Source: Neocallimastix lanati (nom. inval.) (taxonomy: Eukaryota; Neocallimastigomycota; Neocallimastigomycetes; Neocallimastigales; Neocallimastigaceae). From it: a stretch of DNA of 33,415 nucleotides. Below the pieces are notes generated by a model. It worked only from the letters and a program-made list of their open reading frames with translations, was not told the DNA's origin and did no database searches. Each line of letters begins with the position of its first letter. Positions within the stretch are counted from its first letter, which is position 1. Shown here piece by piece: positions 11,601 through 23,680 of this stretch. The position numbers and the translations under genes are program-made. The stretch lies in assembly GCA_016946835.1 (NCBI GenBank), contig JACVTC010000224.1:115001-148415 (forward strand). The letters are read 5' to 3'.

Positions 11601-12499
11601 ACTAAAAAAATACAAATTAAAAAAAAATGAAATAAAAACTAAAATACTAAAAACTAAGAAATACTGATTTAAATAAAAAAATAAGATAGAAGAATTTTAA
11701 ATATAAAAAAAAAAAAAAAATATGAAGTTCTTATCTTTGTGTAGTAATTGATTAAATTTAAATAAAATAAACAACGTAAGAATTTTGTAGTAATAAAAAA
11801 TCTCTTTTTTTCTGTTTTGTTTTTTCTATTAACTTTTGAGTTTCCGATATATTTGATTAGTAAAGCTTTGACTGATAAAATAAATTTCTCTAATGTAATC
11901 ATAAATAAACTGAAATGAAAATGTAAATAATTTTAATAGTGAAAGACTATAAAAAGATTCCTATCATTTAAATAATGTCTTAAACACAAGCTTTGGAGTG
12001 AATCATTCTCCTACATTTCCATTTTACAATTGCTACATTAGAGTTTAAATAAAACTTTAGAAAAATTACATATATAAAATAATGCTAAAGTAAAAAATAC
12101 AATAGATTCATTACAATGATAATATGTAGAAACTACATGATATTATAAATTATACAACTCCAATGTTACTATATATCCAGTTTAAAACAATATCATACAT
12201 CAGGTTTACTTTCTATAGTCTTCCTATTTTCCTAATTTTCTCTCTTCGTACTAGAAGCCACTTAAGAAAGGATAATCATCGATTATCATCAGAATCACAG
12301 AAAATTGTAATTAGTACACCTAATATAGGAATTATAATTTTAAGATACGATATTATGATCTTCATTGGTTGCGCAAGCCCTGCTGGCCTGCCCTGTCTTA
12401 CTGTTTCTTCAGCATTTATTGTCTTGGTAGTAGTAGTAATATTATTGCCATTGGCCAGCAATGGTCTTTGTTTAATAGGTTCAAATCGAATAAGTATAA
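11601..12499. other. spacer between two LINE relics
   Basis: AT-rich, with moderately GC-richer sequence at 12240-12480. Short open frames exist on both strands at 12163-12507, but none shows a recognisable motif or codon pattern. It may be the decayed 3' end of the relic at 12500-12918. Confidence 0.4.
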
Positions 12500-12918
12500 T
12501 CTATTAAAGAAGAGCCTCAGTAACCACCAAGAATGAAGTATCAGAATAAGCACCTGAATTCATCTAGCACTTATATAGATCCTTCCATTTCCTTGTACTG
12601 TTATTAATACTTCTTCCCCCAAGAAGGAAATTAAACACTTTTTCACACACACTAGAATCAATATACACATTATTTTTCAATACAATTATTAACATTCCTA
12701 ATAATACTATTACTAATATTATTTATAACTATTATTACTATTACTATTATTACTGTTACTATTATCATTATTACTATTAACGATATCATTTGTTAGGTTG
12801 CCATGGTTAAAAACGTTATATAAAAATAAAATCTTACCATTGACTTTACTACGAATATGATTGAAAAATAGACAATCAATTAACCAATGCCTTATCCACT
12901 GTTTATTACTTTTACAAC
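12500..12918 (-). pseudogene. older LINE relic, downstream half (zinc finger onward)
   Basis: Minus strand from 12918 reads CLCCKSNKQWIRHWLIDC, the CCHC finger of the LINE C-terminus. Then come an Asn/Ser-rich stretch with stops and VYIDSSVCEKVFNFLLGG, which matches the NFYVLCLLLGG segment of the younger copy. Its upstream half is at 16563-16709: the younger LINE inserted exactly within the zinc finger codons. Confidence 0.7.
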
Positions 12919-12925
12919 AGAGACA

Positions 12926-12931
<6 letters not shown>
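12919..12931. repeat. LINE target-site duplication, left copy
   Basis: AGAGACAAAAATT, identical to 16550-16562. It flanks the 3.6-kb LINE and duplicates the zinc-finger codons of the older relic. Its last T is shared with the poly(T) tract. Confidence 0.9.
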
Positions 12932-12965
<34 letters not shown>

Positions 12966-15900
12966 CTAGGAATAAACTTTATTTAATAATTTTTTTTTAA
13001 AAAATACATGAAGTTTAAATACATGAAATTTTTTTTTTTATATTAATATTAAAAAACTACGTTATGAGATTCGAGGACGAAAAGGCCTCTAACTCTTCCC
13101 ATTCATCGAAGATAACTCCATGTGGATGAAAATTATCATTCGAATCTGTATCAGAGTTTCTTCTTTGCCTTATCGTTACGACGTTGACGCTCTTGACAAC
13201 GGTAGGTCTAACACTATACAAATCGATCATGGTGTAAAAATCACCAATCACAATAGGCATAACGTTAGTAAGGAATTCCGCAAGCCCCACAAAATATGAA
13301 ATCGGGAAAGAAGACTCGTTCGAAAGTGATTGAAAAATATTATTAATATATCGCCTTCTTTCCCCCGAGCCGATCTTTAAGATTTCAAATACTGCATTTC
13401 CGCCAAGAAGGAGACACAGCACGTAAAAATTGATATTATCATCAAAATCTTCCTCTTTATCATCAGGAATGTTCAATGATTTCTCATGAACAATAAGAGA
13501 AAAATTAATAAAAATTTCATCAACAAAGGGAATGAAATGTTGCGTAAATTCTTCAAATTTAGGACATAAAAGTATCCAGTGTGTAAAACTAGGTATGCTG
13601 TTACTCTCACCACAACAAGGGCAGTATGTTGGGCAATTTTCTGATACTAGATTACTTTTAACATACGTTTTTACATCAAATTTGAATCCACATTTAATTC
13701 GTCCAATCCAAAAAAATCCAAGAGAAAATTGTGAAAATTTAAGTGATAGACGTTGAATAAATTTTTTAAAACCAAATTTAAATTTCTTGTATTTTGTAGA
13801 TCTGATCGCAGGAGTGCTTGAATAATGAATATTTTCCCAGTAAAACTTCCTTATTTCTCCAGGAAGTTTATTATTGTGCTTGTGTACTGCTAAACTCCGT
13901 GCTTTTTTCGTCCATGAATAGTGAGAAAGTGTAGGTATATTTTTGACTAAATGAGAAATAATACAAGAAGAATCTTTCCACTTTTTAAAGCATCGAATCA
14001 TCGCCTTAGCACAAAAACTAGCTATAGGAGGTATAGAAAGTTCCTTAGACATATTGTAAATTGAAGTATTGGAGGTTTTATTTTTAAACCCGAAACTCCA
14101 ATACAAACCTCGATTAAAAGCAGTTTGAGCTTTTTCAGTATTCTTTTTATTTGAACCAAGTAAGGGAGCATAATAAAGAACTGAACTAAGGACAAAAGAA
14201 ACTAGTATACGAGTTTTAAAGTAGAAAGGAACATTCCTATTGGTTAAAAATCTAAAGAAAGAGTTAACTGTATAATTAATTTTACTATTCATCTTATCAA
14301 TAATAGGTTTTAAATCCAACGATTCATTAAAAGGTATACCAAGATATGTATATTGATTAGTGCTTGGTATATAGTTCATACCAAGTCTAAAAGTAGGATT
14401 TTCATAATGACTTGAAGGTATAAAATTCTTTGGTTTAACAACTAGTGTAGCGCATTTATTGATTCCAAAGGTCATTTCATTTTTAATACCCCAATCATGA
14501 GCGATATTCAAAAGGTTTTTAAGTGAAGATTTTGTAGGAGCTAATAATACAATATCATCAGCAAATAATCCACCACAACACTTTTTCTTTTCAGTAATCA
14601 CACCATAACTTTTACATTTATCAAAAATATCATTGATAAATATATTGAATAAAATAGGAGAGAGAGGACACCCTTGGCGAACACCACGGTGTATTGGAAA
14701 TTCTTTTGAAAGTTTACCATTAAAGTTTGCACGAGCTTTCGAGGTAAGGTATAGATTAGTAATGAATTGAAGGCATTTACCACGAATACCAAGATAATTT
14801 AGTTTAGTAAGTATATTGTAAATTGGAACTGAATCATAAGCTTTTTTAAGGTCAAGAAAGGCAAGAAAGGTAAATTTATCCTTAAATTTTCTTCTTTGAC
14901 AAATTTCACGAATGGATACAAATAAACTAATACATTCTTCTTTATTTCTAAAACCAAACTGTTCTGGTCTAATTATTCCATTAGAAAAAGCATAGTCCGA
15001 TATTCTTTTAGTGACAATTTTTGATAGAATTTTTAAACCTACATTGATGAGTGAAATACCACGATAATTATTACAATCTGAAAGATCCCCTTTTTTAGGA
15101 ATAGAAACAATAGAAGCAGAGTTCCATTCATTAGGAAAGTCACCATCCCAAATTTTATTAAAAAGTAATAACAGACACTTTGCACAATCGGAATAAGTAA
15201 CCTCTTGATTAGAGTCATCCTGAGAAGAAGTTCTACTCTCAGAATTAAAAAATGCTTTAAAAAATTCTGTAGGTATACCATCAGGACCAGGTGCTTTGTT
15301 ATTTTTCATTGAAAGAACAGTTGAATGAATTTCTGACATGGAAATAGGTTGATTAATATCCCATGATTCCTGAGGAGTAGAAGAATTATTAAGTATTCTT
15401 TTCCAATAATTTTCATTAAGACTGTGACCAGTTATATCAGAAGCAAGTTCTTCATAGTGTTCTGCAAAACGATTGAGTTGATCTTCTTGGGATACTAGAA
15501 CATTACCTTCTTTATCTTTAATGTATACAGGTGATTGGGAAGGAGAGTAAGAAGGTTTAGAAATTTTCTTAAGTCCAGACCAACCACGCTGGGCATCATT
15601 TTTTAAGAAACATTCGCCGATGGAATGAATCAAATTTTTAAATCTAATATTCCTAATATTTCTTTTAATACTAATGATATAATCAGAAAGAACTCTATAT
15701 TCTTTTGAGAGATCACAAAATTCTTGAAGATTTGACAAATCATTACTAAGTTTAAAATTTTTAATCCTTTTATAAAATAAATGTTTTTCATGTGATAATT
15801 TCTTAATATAAGCAGGACAATGGAACGCTGAACCCTGTAAATTTGTAGGAACTCTTGCTTGAATGTCATCGCCTATTTTATTTGCTGTGTCAAGAAGTTT

Positions 15901-16549
15901 TTTAACCATTGTATTAGAGTCTAGATTATCATTATGTTCAAATTCATCCAGTAAACATGTGAATTTATTATGAGAGAAGATTGCTTCACGTTTATCCCTA
16001 CAAATTCGATTAGACCACTTAATTTGTTTATCCCGAGGGGGAGTAACAAAACCATCAGGAGATATTTTTTTACAAGAAAGAATAAGTGGTAAATGGTCAG
16101 AGATGTCATTAAAAGAGTAGCATACAGAAGCAATATTCAGATAATTTCTTAATTTATCGTTCACTACTATAAAATCAATACAAGAATTCTTTCCACCATT
16201 AGACCAAGTAAATTGATGACCAACCATATCCATAACAAACCATTGAGGGGAAATTCTAAGAATAAGATCTTTGAGTTGTTGCTTAGTCATGTTGAAATCA
16301 CCAACAATAGCCGAAGGGTTATTCTGATGGTTCTTGAGCCAATTAGCAAAATCAGTTTCCGCTTTTTCTCTAGAGTCTTTGTGTTTTTTGCTAGGGATGT
16401 AAATGTTCCCTAAAGAACATCTGACACCCCAAAAAGAGAATATATTTACTGAGAGTATATATCTATATTCAAAATCATCATTAGTGAATTGGCAGGAGGA
16501 GTGCACACCTATATAAAGGCCCCTCATACCAGGGATTTTTTTGTCCGCA
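12932..16549 (-). mobile_element. 5'-truncated non-LTR retrotransposon (LINE), 3.6 kb
   Basis: Bounded by 13-bp direct repeats (12919-12931, 16550-16562). The 3' end is a poly(A) tail, seen as T's to 12962, preceded by TTCCTAGTCT on the minus strand, and the 3' UTR runs to the stop at 13057. There is no ORF1, and the 5' end falls inside the endonuclease domain, as expected from incomplete target-primed reverse transcription. The direct repeats are still perfect, so the insertion is relatively recent. Confidence 0.9.
13057..16549 (-). CDS. LINE ORF2 protein, N-terminally truncated: APE endonuclease, reverse transcriptase, zinc finger
   Basis: An uninterrupted frame of about 1160 codons to a TAG at 13057-13059. 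Order of domains: the second half of an apurinic-type endonuclease (GDFNM near 16300, W-S-N-G, SDHLPLI near 16095); reverse transcriptase with SLINVGLKIL, FLDLKKAYDS (near 14850), GVRQGCPLSPILFN and the catalytic FADD (14565-14554); the thumb; then a CCHC finger CPCC...H.....C (near 13630-13585). The N-terminal endonuclease residues (the usual catalytic Asn and Glu) are absent because the copy is truncated. The frame is open through the 5' junction into the flanking repeat, with no ATG until MRG near 16525, so it is not an intact gene. The polymerase domain itself has no visible stop or frameshift. The clade was not determined. Confidence 0.9.
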
Positions 16550-16562
16550 AGAGACAAAAATT
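16550..16562. repeat. LINE target-site duplication, right copy
   Basis: AGAGACAAAAATT, identical to 12919-12931; see that entry. Confidence 0.9.
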
Positions 16563-16709
16563 AGGACACACTTGGTCTATTATTTTTGAAGTTTTAGCAA
16601 TTCTAGTATCTAATCTATATCCGTTTCGTGCTCTCAATAGCCAATAGAAACTATATGAAAGATCAGGATACTCATAACAAAGTTTTATAAAATCTGATGT
16701 TTCTTCGAA
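16563..16709 (-). pseudogene. older LINE relic, upstream half
   Basis: The minus strand reads FEETSDFIKLCYEYPDLSYS, then FYWLLRARNGYRLDTRIAK and IIDQVCPN, leading into the finger cysteine at the insertion site. It resumes at 12918. The match to the younger copy (FFWIGRIKCGFKFD...ENCPTYCPCC) and to the relic at 10.6 kb (WVLRSKRGY...LDVR) shows three diverged members of one family. Confidence 0.75.
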
Positions 16710-16719
16710 TAAAATACAT

Positions 16720-16721
16720 GT

Positions 16722-16761
<40 letters not shown>

Positions 16762-17182
16762 CTTAGAGAAAACTTTATTTAATTTATAATAATAATAAAA
16801 TTACATGAAATTAAATGAAAAAATAACAAATAAAATACATGAAATAAAATATTATATATTATAAAATTATAAAAGTGCGTTAGAAGCAATAGCCTCTAAC
16901 TTTTCCCATTCCTCGATAATAACACCACGTCCATTATTGTGAGTAATAATTTCAGTATTAGTGTTATCAATCGAATCTGTATCTGGAGGTGAAAATCCAT
17001 GCCTTATCATTTCGACGTCGACGCTCTTGGTAACGGTAGATTCAACGGAATACCATTTCATCATCAAACTAAAAGATCGACAAATTAATGGTATTACGTT
17101 TGTTAGAAACTCCGCAATCCCCACAAAATACGGAACAGTTGACGAAGTTGAACTTTGTTTAAAAATATTGTCAACTAATTGT
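16720..17182 (-). mobile_element. dead-on-arrival LINE copy (0.46 kb)
   Basis: A poly(T) run to 16758 (a tail on the minus strand) is followed by the same TAAGTCT end as the other copies. The frame from about 17181 to the stop at 16867 encodes QLVDNIFKQSS...PYFVGIAEFLTN...EEWEKLEA, homologous to the last 100 residues of the 3.6-kb copy but clearly diverged from it, so it derives from a different source element. Flanking direct repeats TAAAATACAT lie at 16710-16719 and 17183-17192. The insertion interrupts the 5' side of the older relic. Confidence 0.85.
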
Positions 17183-17192
17183 TAAAATACAT

Positions 17193-17402
17193 ATAATAAA
17201 AAAAAAAAAAAAAAAGACAAAAGATTTTATATAAATATGAAAAATTTGCCGAATACACATCCGTAATGGCGGATGTCACGGTGATATGGACTTCTTTAAA
17301 ATATTTTAATATTTTTAAAAAAAAAATAATTATTATTATTTTTTTATTATCCATTCATTTAAATATAAATATATGAATAAAAATAAGTAAATAAAATAAT
17401 AA

Positions 17403-17436
<34 letters not shown>

Positions 17437-17900
17437 TTGAAATTAAAATTAATTAAAAACTTCTAACCCATTTTAAATTAAAATACTCTTAAAATTTATT
17501 TATTTTTTTTTTTTTTTAACTTTTATTTTTATTTTTAATTCAATTTTATTTAAATTTATTTAATTTTTTTTTATCCGCACGGTTTTAATAAAACAAAATA
17601 ATTATATTACTTAATTTTTTAATTTCTGTTATTATTATCTACAATTATATTAATAATAATTTCAATTTTTTTTTTTTTAAATAAAATTATAATATATCAA
17701 AATAACGATAAAAAAAAAAAATATATGAAAGATAAGTAAAAATATAATCACATTTTACTTTCTCTTAATTTATTTTTTTTTTAAAAAAAAAAAAAAGAAA
17801 ATAAATAATAAAATAACGATATAGAATTTAAAGTTATATATTAAAAATTAATTTCTTACTTTTTTTTTTGTCATCCTTTTTACATAACCTTGTTCATTAT
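17193..17900. other. AT-rich spacer with one small hairpin
   Basis: Downstream of the choline-transporter-like gene (its 3' side). It contains A/T runs, an (AAT)n array (about 17405-17433), and a GC-richer spot with a perfect 7-bp hairpin (ACATCCG 17257-17263 / CGGATGT 17270-17276, loop TAATGG). No gene was recognised. Confidence 0.5.
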
Positions 17901-19562
17901 CTAATAAACAATAGATGGATAAGTATCTCTAACCTTTTCCCAAAGTTCTGGCTTAGTTTGACGAAGAGCGTCTGGATCTTCACAAAGACAGACAAAAGTA
18001 GTTGCAACACCAGAGTTAATAACTTGGGCAACAACTGAGAAAATCATAACACCAATTAAGAATGAAACAATTCCAAAAATAACAATAAGAACAACTTCAC
18101 TCATACCTAAAATAATTATACCAATGGCACAAGTAATGACTGCTGATAAACAACCAATTGCCATTGCACCAATACCTAATACATTACCAATAAGATTATC
18201 ATTAATTAAAGCCTCAATACCACGAGCCTTACAAAGAGTCCAAGTGTCCTTAGCGGCTTGACAATATGGCTTTCCGTAAATAGCAACTTCAGTAAAGGCA
18301 TAAACATTGAAATATTCAATACCATCTTCAATACAAGATAATATACATTCAACACAGCAAGAAATTAAACATAAAAGGTAGTTTTCATCATCAGCAGCAT
18401 CGTTTTTAACTTCTCTAGCTAAAACTCTTAAAGTACTCACAAGAGCAATAAGTAAACTACCGAAACAAACTGAACCGAAACTAGTGGTGATAGCACGGTT
18501 GAATGATTTTATGGTTGGGTTCTTAACGTCGACTTCAATGTTTTTAGTTCCTGGTTCAACAACACCACGGAAGTAGTAAGTAGCGAAAACACCGGATATG
18601 GTTACATGAATAGTGTTGTTAATAACTTGTGAAGTAAAGAAGAAAGAGAATATTAAGAAAACATAGATAACATAAGCAACTCTTGGGTTTTCATATTGCC
18701 AGTAGGACATTGAGGCTACAATTGTAACCATAATGAGACCATACCAAAGAGAAGCAACAACACAACCAATGAATCCGACAAAGATAGTTGCTGGGAATTT
18801 CTTTGTAACAGAAGTAACTGTCTTTAACATAACTTTAGCAAATGGAATTCTTGACTTCCAGAAGAAGTAACATAATACATACAAACCAGCGAAAATAATC
18901 ATAATGAAACCAATAATTGGATTAGCGAGGAAGGCAAGGAAAGCGTAAATAATATTAAGAACAATGGAAATAATAAAAGTACCCTTAATCATTTTACCAG
19001 CAAACCTTTGTATTAAAAACATGTAAAATATGGTCATAAGAACTGCAGCACCAATAGCAGAACCTGATAAAATTATAATATCAAGATTACCGACTTCCTT
19101 ACTACTTCTCTTATAGTAATAGCCATTATTACTACTACTAGTAGTACTATAATTATTATATTTTGAACTAGGCTTTGTAGTTTGAGGTTGATTATTAAAT
19201 AATCTATTCATATCCATATTTTTAATTGAATAAACAGAAATGAGTACAGTAAGAATAACAGTACATAAATGTAAAAAGGAAGCCCAAACATCTTGGTATT
19301 TTGGCTTATCGTTAAATTCAATTTTTGATTTCTTAAAATCACCAGTATTACTAGCTGTTGGTTTATTATCCACATCAACTTCAGTGTAAGGTTTTTGAGT
19401 TGAAGCTGGAGGAGCAGGTTGTCCATAATATCCTTGTGGGGGTGGTTGATAATATCCTTGACCATATTGATTTGGCATTGGCATTTGAGGCATTTGTTGT
19501 CCGTATGGTGCTTGTCCGTATGGTGCTTGACCATATGGAGGTTGTCCATAAGTATTACTCAT
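17901..19562 (-). CDS. choline transporter-like protein (CTL/SLC44, Pns1 family)
   Basis: 553 codons, ATG at 19562-19560 and TAG at 17903-17901, with no intron. The cytosolic N-terminus (about residues 1-55) is a Tyr/Gly/Gln/Pro repeat region (YGQPPYGQAPYGQAPYGQ..., YYQPPPQGYYGQPAPP), as is common in fungal Pns1 proteins. Residues from about 90 on carry about ten hydrophobic segments. The C-terminal half contains the family's typical pattern around RIPFAKVMLKTVTSVTKKFP and the conserved Cys-rich part (LLCLISCCVECILSCIEDG) followed by FNVYAFTEVAIYG. Length agrees with yeast Pns1 (about 540 aa). The family is a set of plasma-membrane proteins related to animal choline transporters; whether the fungal member moves choline is not settled. 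GC content and codon use are well above the surroundings, as expected for a conserved gene. Confidence 0.93.
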   Translation of the reverse strand: MSNTYGQPPYGQAPYGQAPYGQQMPQMPMPNQYGQGYYQPPPQGYYGQPAPPASTQKPYTEVDVDNKPTASNTGDFKKSKIEFNDKPKYQDVWASFLHLCTVILTVLISVYSIKNMDMNRLFNNQPQTTKPSSKYNNYSTTSSSNNGYYYKRSSKEVGNLDIIILSGSAIGAAVLMTIFYMFLIQRFAGKMIKGTFIISIVLNIIYAFLAFLANPIIGFIMIIFAGLYVLCYFFWKSRIPFAKVMLKTVTSVTKKFPATIFVGFIGCVVASLWYGLIMVTIVASMSYWQYENPRVAYVIYVFLIFSFFFTSQVINNTIHVTISGVFATYYFRGVVEPGTKNIEVDVKNPTIKSFNRAITTSFGSVCFGSLLIALVSTLRVLAREVKNDAADDENYLLCLISCCVECILSCIEDGIEYFNVYAFTEVAIYGKPYCQAAKDTWTLCKARGIEALINDNLIGNVLGIGAMAIGCLSAVITCAIGIIILGMSEVVLIVIFGIVSFLIGVMIFSVVAQVINSGVATTFVCLCEDPDALRQTKPELWEKVRDTYPSIVY

Positions 19563-20312
<750 letters not shown>

Positions 20313-20412
20313 TTTTATTATTTTTTCTTTCGTTTTTCTTTTACTTGAATTGGGAATATTTCGAATATTATTAAATTGAATAGAAATTTTACTATTATAT
20401 TTAATATTGTAA

Positions 20413-20452
20413 TATACTATAATATAATATAATATAATATAATATAACATTA
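20413..20452. repeat. (ATAAT)n pentanucleotide repeat
   Basis: Several consecutive TATAA/ATAAT units ending at ATAACATT. Simple sequence with no evident function. Confidence 0.8.
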
Positions 20453-20786
20453 TTCTACTGCATTCTATTTAATAATTTATTTATTTATTTCATATATATT
20501 ATGAATTGATTAACATTTTTAAAGGTTTTTAAGCCATTTAATTTAATATTAATATATAATTAATTTAATATAATATATTTTCTAAAATAAGCATTGCTTA
20601 TATAAAGTAGTATAACAATATATTTCTAATCCAATAGCAGTAAAGGAATTAGAATATTAATATAATTCTGTATATATTATCATTTAAAAAAAATTAAAAA
20701 AAAAAAATTTTTTTTAATTTTTATTTTAAACTTTTTTCGAACACAATAAAAATATAGAAAAAAAATAAAAAACAATTAAAGTAATA

Positions 20787-20842
20787 TAAAAATAATATAT
20801 ATTAAAATATATTTATATATATTTTAATATATATTATTTTTA
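20787..20842. repeat. perfect 26-bp inverted repeat, 4-nt loop
   Basis: The arms 20787-20812 and 20817-20842 are exact complements around the loop TTAT. They are made only of A and T. It could extrude as a cruciform or fold in RNA. No gene is adjacent. Confidence 0.9.
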
Positions 20843-20864
20843 CAATTAAACTTTATTATATATA

Positions 20865-20983
20865 AAAATTTTCTATTTCCTTTTTTCAACCATTTATCTA
20901 TTGAACTAAGTTGTGGTTGAATCATGTGATATTCATAAATAATTTTATTCAGACAATAAAAAAGAATAAAGAAATATTCCTCT
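20865..20983 (-). other. exon-like segment, family unknown
   Basis: On the minus strand, after a possible acceptor (TATAG at about 20984-20988), the frame reads EEYFFILFYCLNKIIYEY, then HMIQPQLSSIDKWLKKGN, with codon use and residue mix unlike the surrounding AT spacer. Similar short protein-like pieces occur on the same strand at about 20610-20650 (FTAIGLEIYCY) and 23274-23324 (IEKNLLKAYIFIKECP). They could be exons of an intron-dense gene or remains of one. Phases between them were not reconciled. Confidence 0.25.
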
Positions 20984-21263
20984 ATAATTGTTTAACTTTT
21001 TATTTATCTTAAATAAATAAATAACAAAAATTAAATACTTTGTAATGTTCAAACTTTAAATAAAAAATAATTTATATTTATTTTAATATAAATATATTAA
21101 AATAGGTTGCTATCAATATATTGTAATATGTTGTTTATTTATAGATTAATATATTAAGACGATTTATGGGAAAGTGAAAATTAAAAAAAAAAATAATTTT
21201 TTAGAATGACAAAATACTTTTTAAAAAAAAAAAAAGCTAAAATTATAATATGTTATGGCAAAA
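20984..21263. other. AT-rich spacer
   Basis: No gene or RNA is supported. Confidence 0.5.
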
Positions 21264-21515
<252 letters not shown>

Positions 21516-21875
21516 AAAAAGACATTAAATAATAATAAATAATAAAAGGTATATGAAAATATGAAATAGAATATTACTATTATTAAAAATTATAAAGTAA
21601 ATAAATGATTAAAAAGAATAAAATATAATATTAGTATTATATTATATAGAAAATAATAAAAATAAAAAATAATTAAGCATATAAAATAAAATAATTATAT
21701 AAAGTATTGACAGCATGAATTTTATTTTAATTAAAATTACTTTCTAAATTTTTCATTCTTTTCCTAATCAAAATCATATTCATAGAAATAGTATTTTCTA
21801 TCCAAGAATGTATAGTAAGATTTTTAAACAAATAGTAAGACCTTATTTGTAAAAAAAAAAAAAAATAAATAAAAA

Positions 21876-21922
<47 letters not shown>

Positions 21923-22292
21923 AATAGCAATAAATTATTATTAGTAGTTAAATATAAAATTATCATAATGATTAGTAATTATTCTTTTAAATGATTTTTT
22001 CTATTTTATTTTTTACTAATCATCAATTTCATAATGCAAACTTTTTTACTAATAACCATATTCTAAGGAGTCAGCTTTTTACTTTTTTACTAATAACCAT
22101 ATTCCAAAGAATAAACTAAAAGTTAAATAAAATTAAAATAAAATTCAAATAAAAATTCCATAGAGAACTCTAAATATTAATATTAGGATTCATTAATAAA
22201 TAACTTTTATATTTTTATATATATTAAAATTATTAATATTTGAATAATTAGATGTGATGATATTAAGATGGTTTATTAAACATTTAATAAAT
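21516..22292. other. AT-rich spacer with a short direct repeat
   Basis: Contains CTTTTTTACTAATAACCATA... twice (22041-22063 and 22082-22104; the 23-bp copies begin 41 bp apart). No gene is recognised. A few exon-like codons occur on the minus strand near 21750-21830 but could not be connected. Confidence 0.45.
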
Positions 22293-22427
<135 letters not shown>

Positions 22428-23633
22428 CACATTATTTCATATGTTTTGTATAATTATATATATAAATAAACCCACATTTATTAGTCAATTTAAAACTTAT
22501 GATTTTAACATTTTAAATTACTTTGGAAATTTTGGAAATAAATAGAAATGGAAAATATAATTTATTATTTATAATGCAATTATTTATTATTATTTATTAT
22601 TAATAAATACTCTTTTTTTATTATTTATTATTTATTATTTATATATTAATATACAGAATATAATACAATAGAATAGAAATAGTCGATAAATCAATAAAAT
22701 GCTATATATTAAATGTCAATAATTCCATTATTCTGCATTTAAAAAAAAAATTAATAACATTTAAAGAAAGGTTTTTTTTTCTTTCTTTTTTCATATCTAA
22801 ATTGAATATTTAATTATTATAATTGAATATTTTAATATGAAATAATAAAATTTTGAAAGAAAATAAAAATATTCATTAAAGCCATCGAATTTAATATATA
22901 TTATCAACAATAATATTAAAAAGCCATCTATTAATTAAAATTAAATACTATATTATGTGATTATGTCTTATTTAATTTAATTTTCAAGAAAATTTAATAA
23001 TTTTTCCATGTTAAACATTATTTAAATCTTATTTATTAATTAAAGTCAGATCACAACAACAGAAATAAAGTTAGGATTACACAATAATTATGGGAAATGG
23101 CTATTTACTAATATGATATGAAATTATTAATTAATTATTAAGGTTTTTTACTTAATTAAAATTTTTATCTACTAAATATTTATTTATTTATTTATTTACA
23201 TACTTATTTGTTCATTTATTATGTTTAAAGATATAAAAAATAAAATAATAATAAATAATAAATTCATTCATTAAGGACATTCTTTAATAAAAATATAGGC
23301 CTTTAGTAGGTTTTTCTCAATCTAAGTTAATACAATAATCAATACTCATAAAAATTAATATCTTATCCTTTTATCATAGAGAAGAAATCAGCTTCAGAAT
23401 TAAAAAAAAAAAAAAAAGTATAATTATATATTACCTTTCATTAGAAATATTTAATATAGTAGATGATCATGTTTTTCATATCTATAAAATCAATTACAGT
23501 AATTTATCTTTTATGGGAAAATGGGATTGTCAAAAAAGAATAAATATTTAAAGTATTGATAAATAGAATAACTTTTTTTTTCCCTCTTATGTAAATTAAA
23601 TAAATTCGATATAATTAAATATTCCCATAATCT
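22428..23633. other. AT-rich spacer
   Basis: Mostly simple AT sequence. Slightly GC-richer islands at about 23045-23110 and 23285-23400 include the minus-strand exon-like segment at 23274-23324. No complete gene can be supported. Confidence 0.4.
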
Positions 23634-23680
23634 TTATAAATATGAATTAATATCTCTGTAATCTTAATTCATATTTATAA
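23634..23680. repeat. perfect 17-bp inverted repeat with 13-nt loop
   Basis: Arms TTATAAATATGAATTAA (23634-23650) and its exact complement (23664-23680), loop TATCTCTGTAATC. Unlike many AT palindromes nearby, it is not a simple repeat, so a stable stem-loop is likely if it is transcribed. Confidence 0.9.

Noticed and set aside
12163-12507. Overlapping open frames on both strands
   Set aside because: No motif and no homology to the neighbouring LINE copies beyond position; probably decayed sequence that happens to lack stops.
13532-16413. Small frames on both strands inside the LINE ORF2
   Set aside because: Shadows of the long reverse-transcriptase frame.
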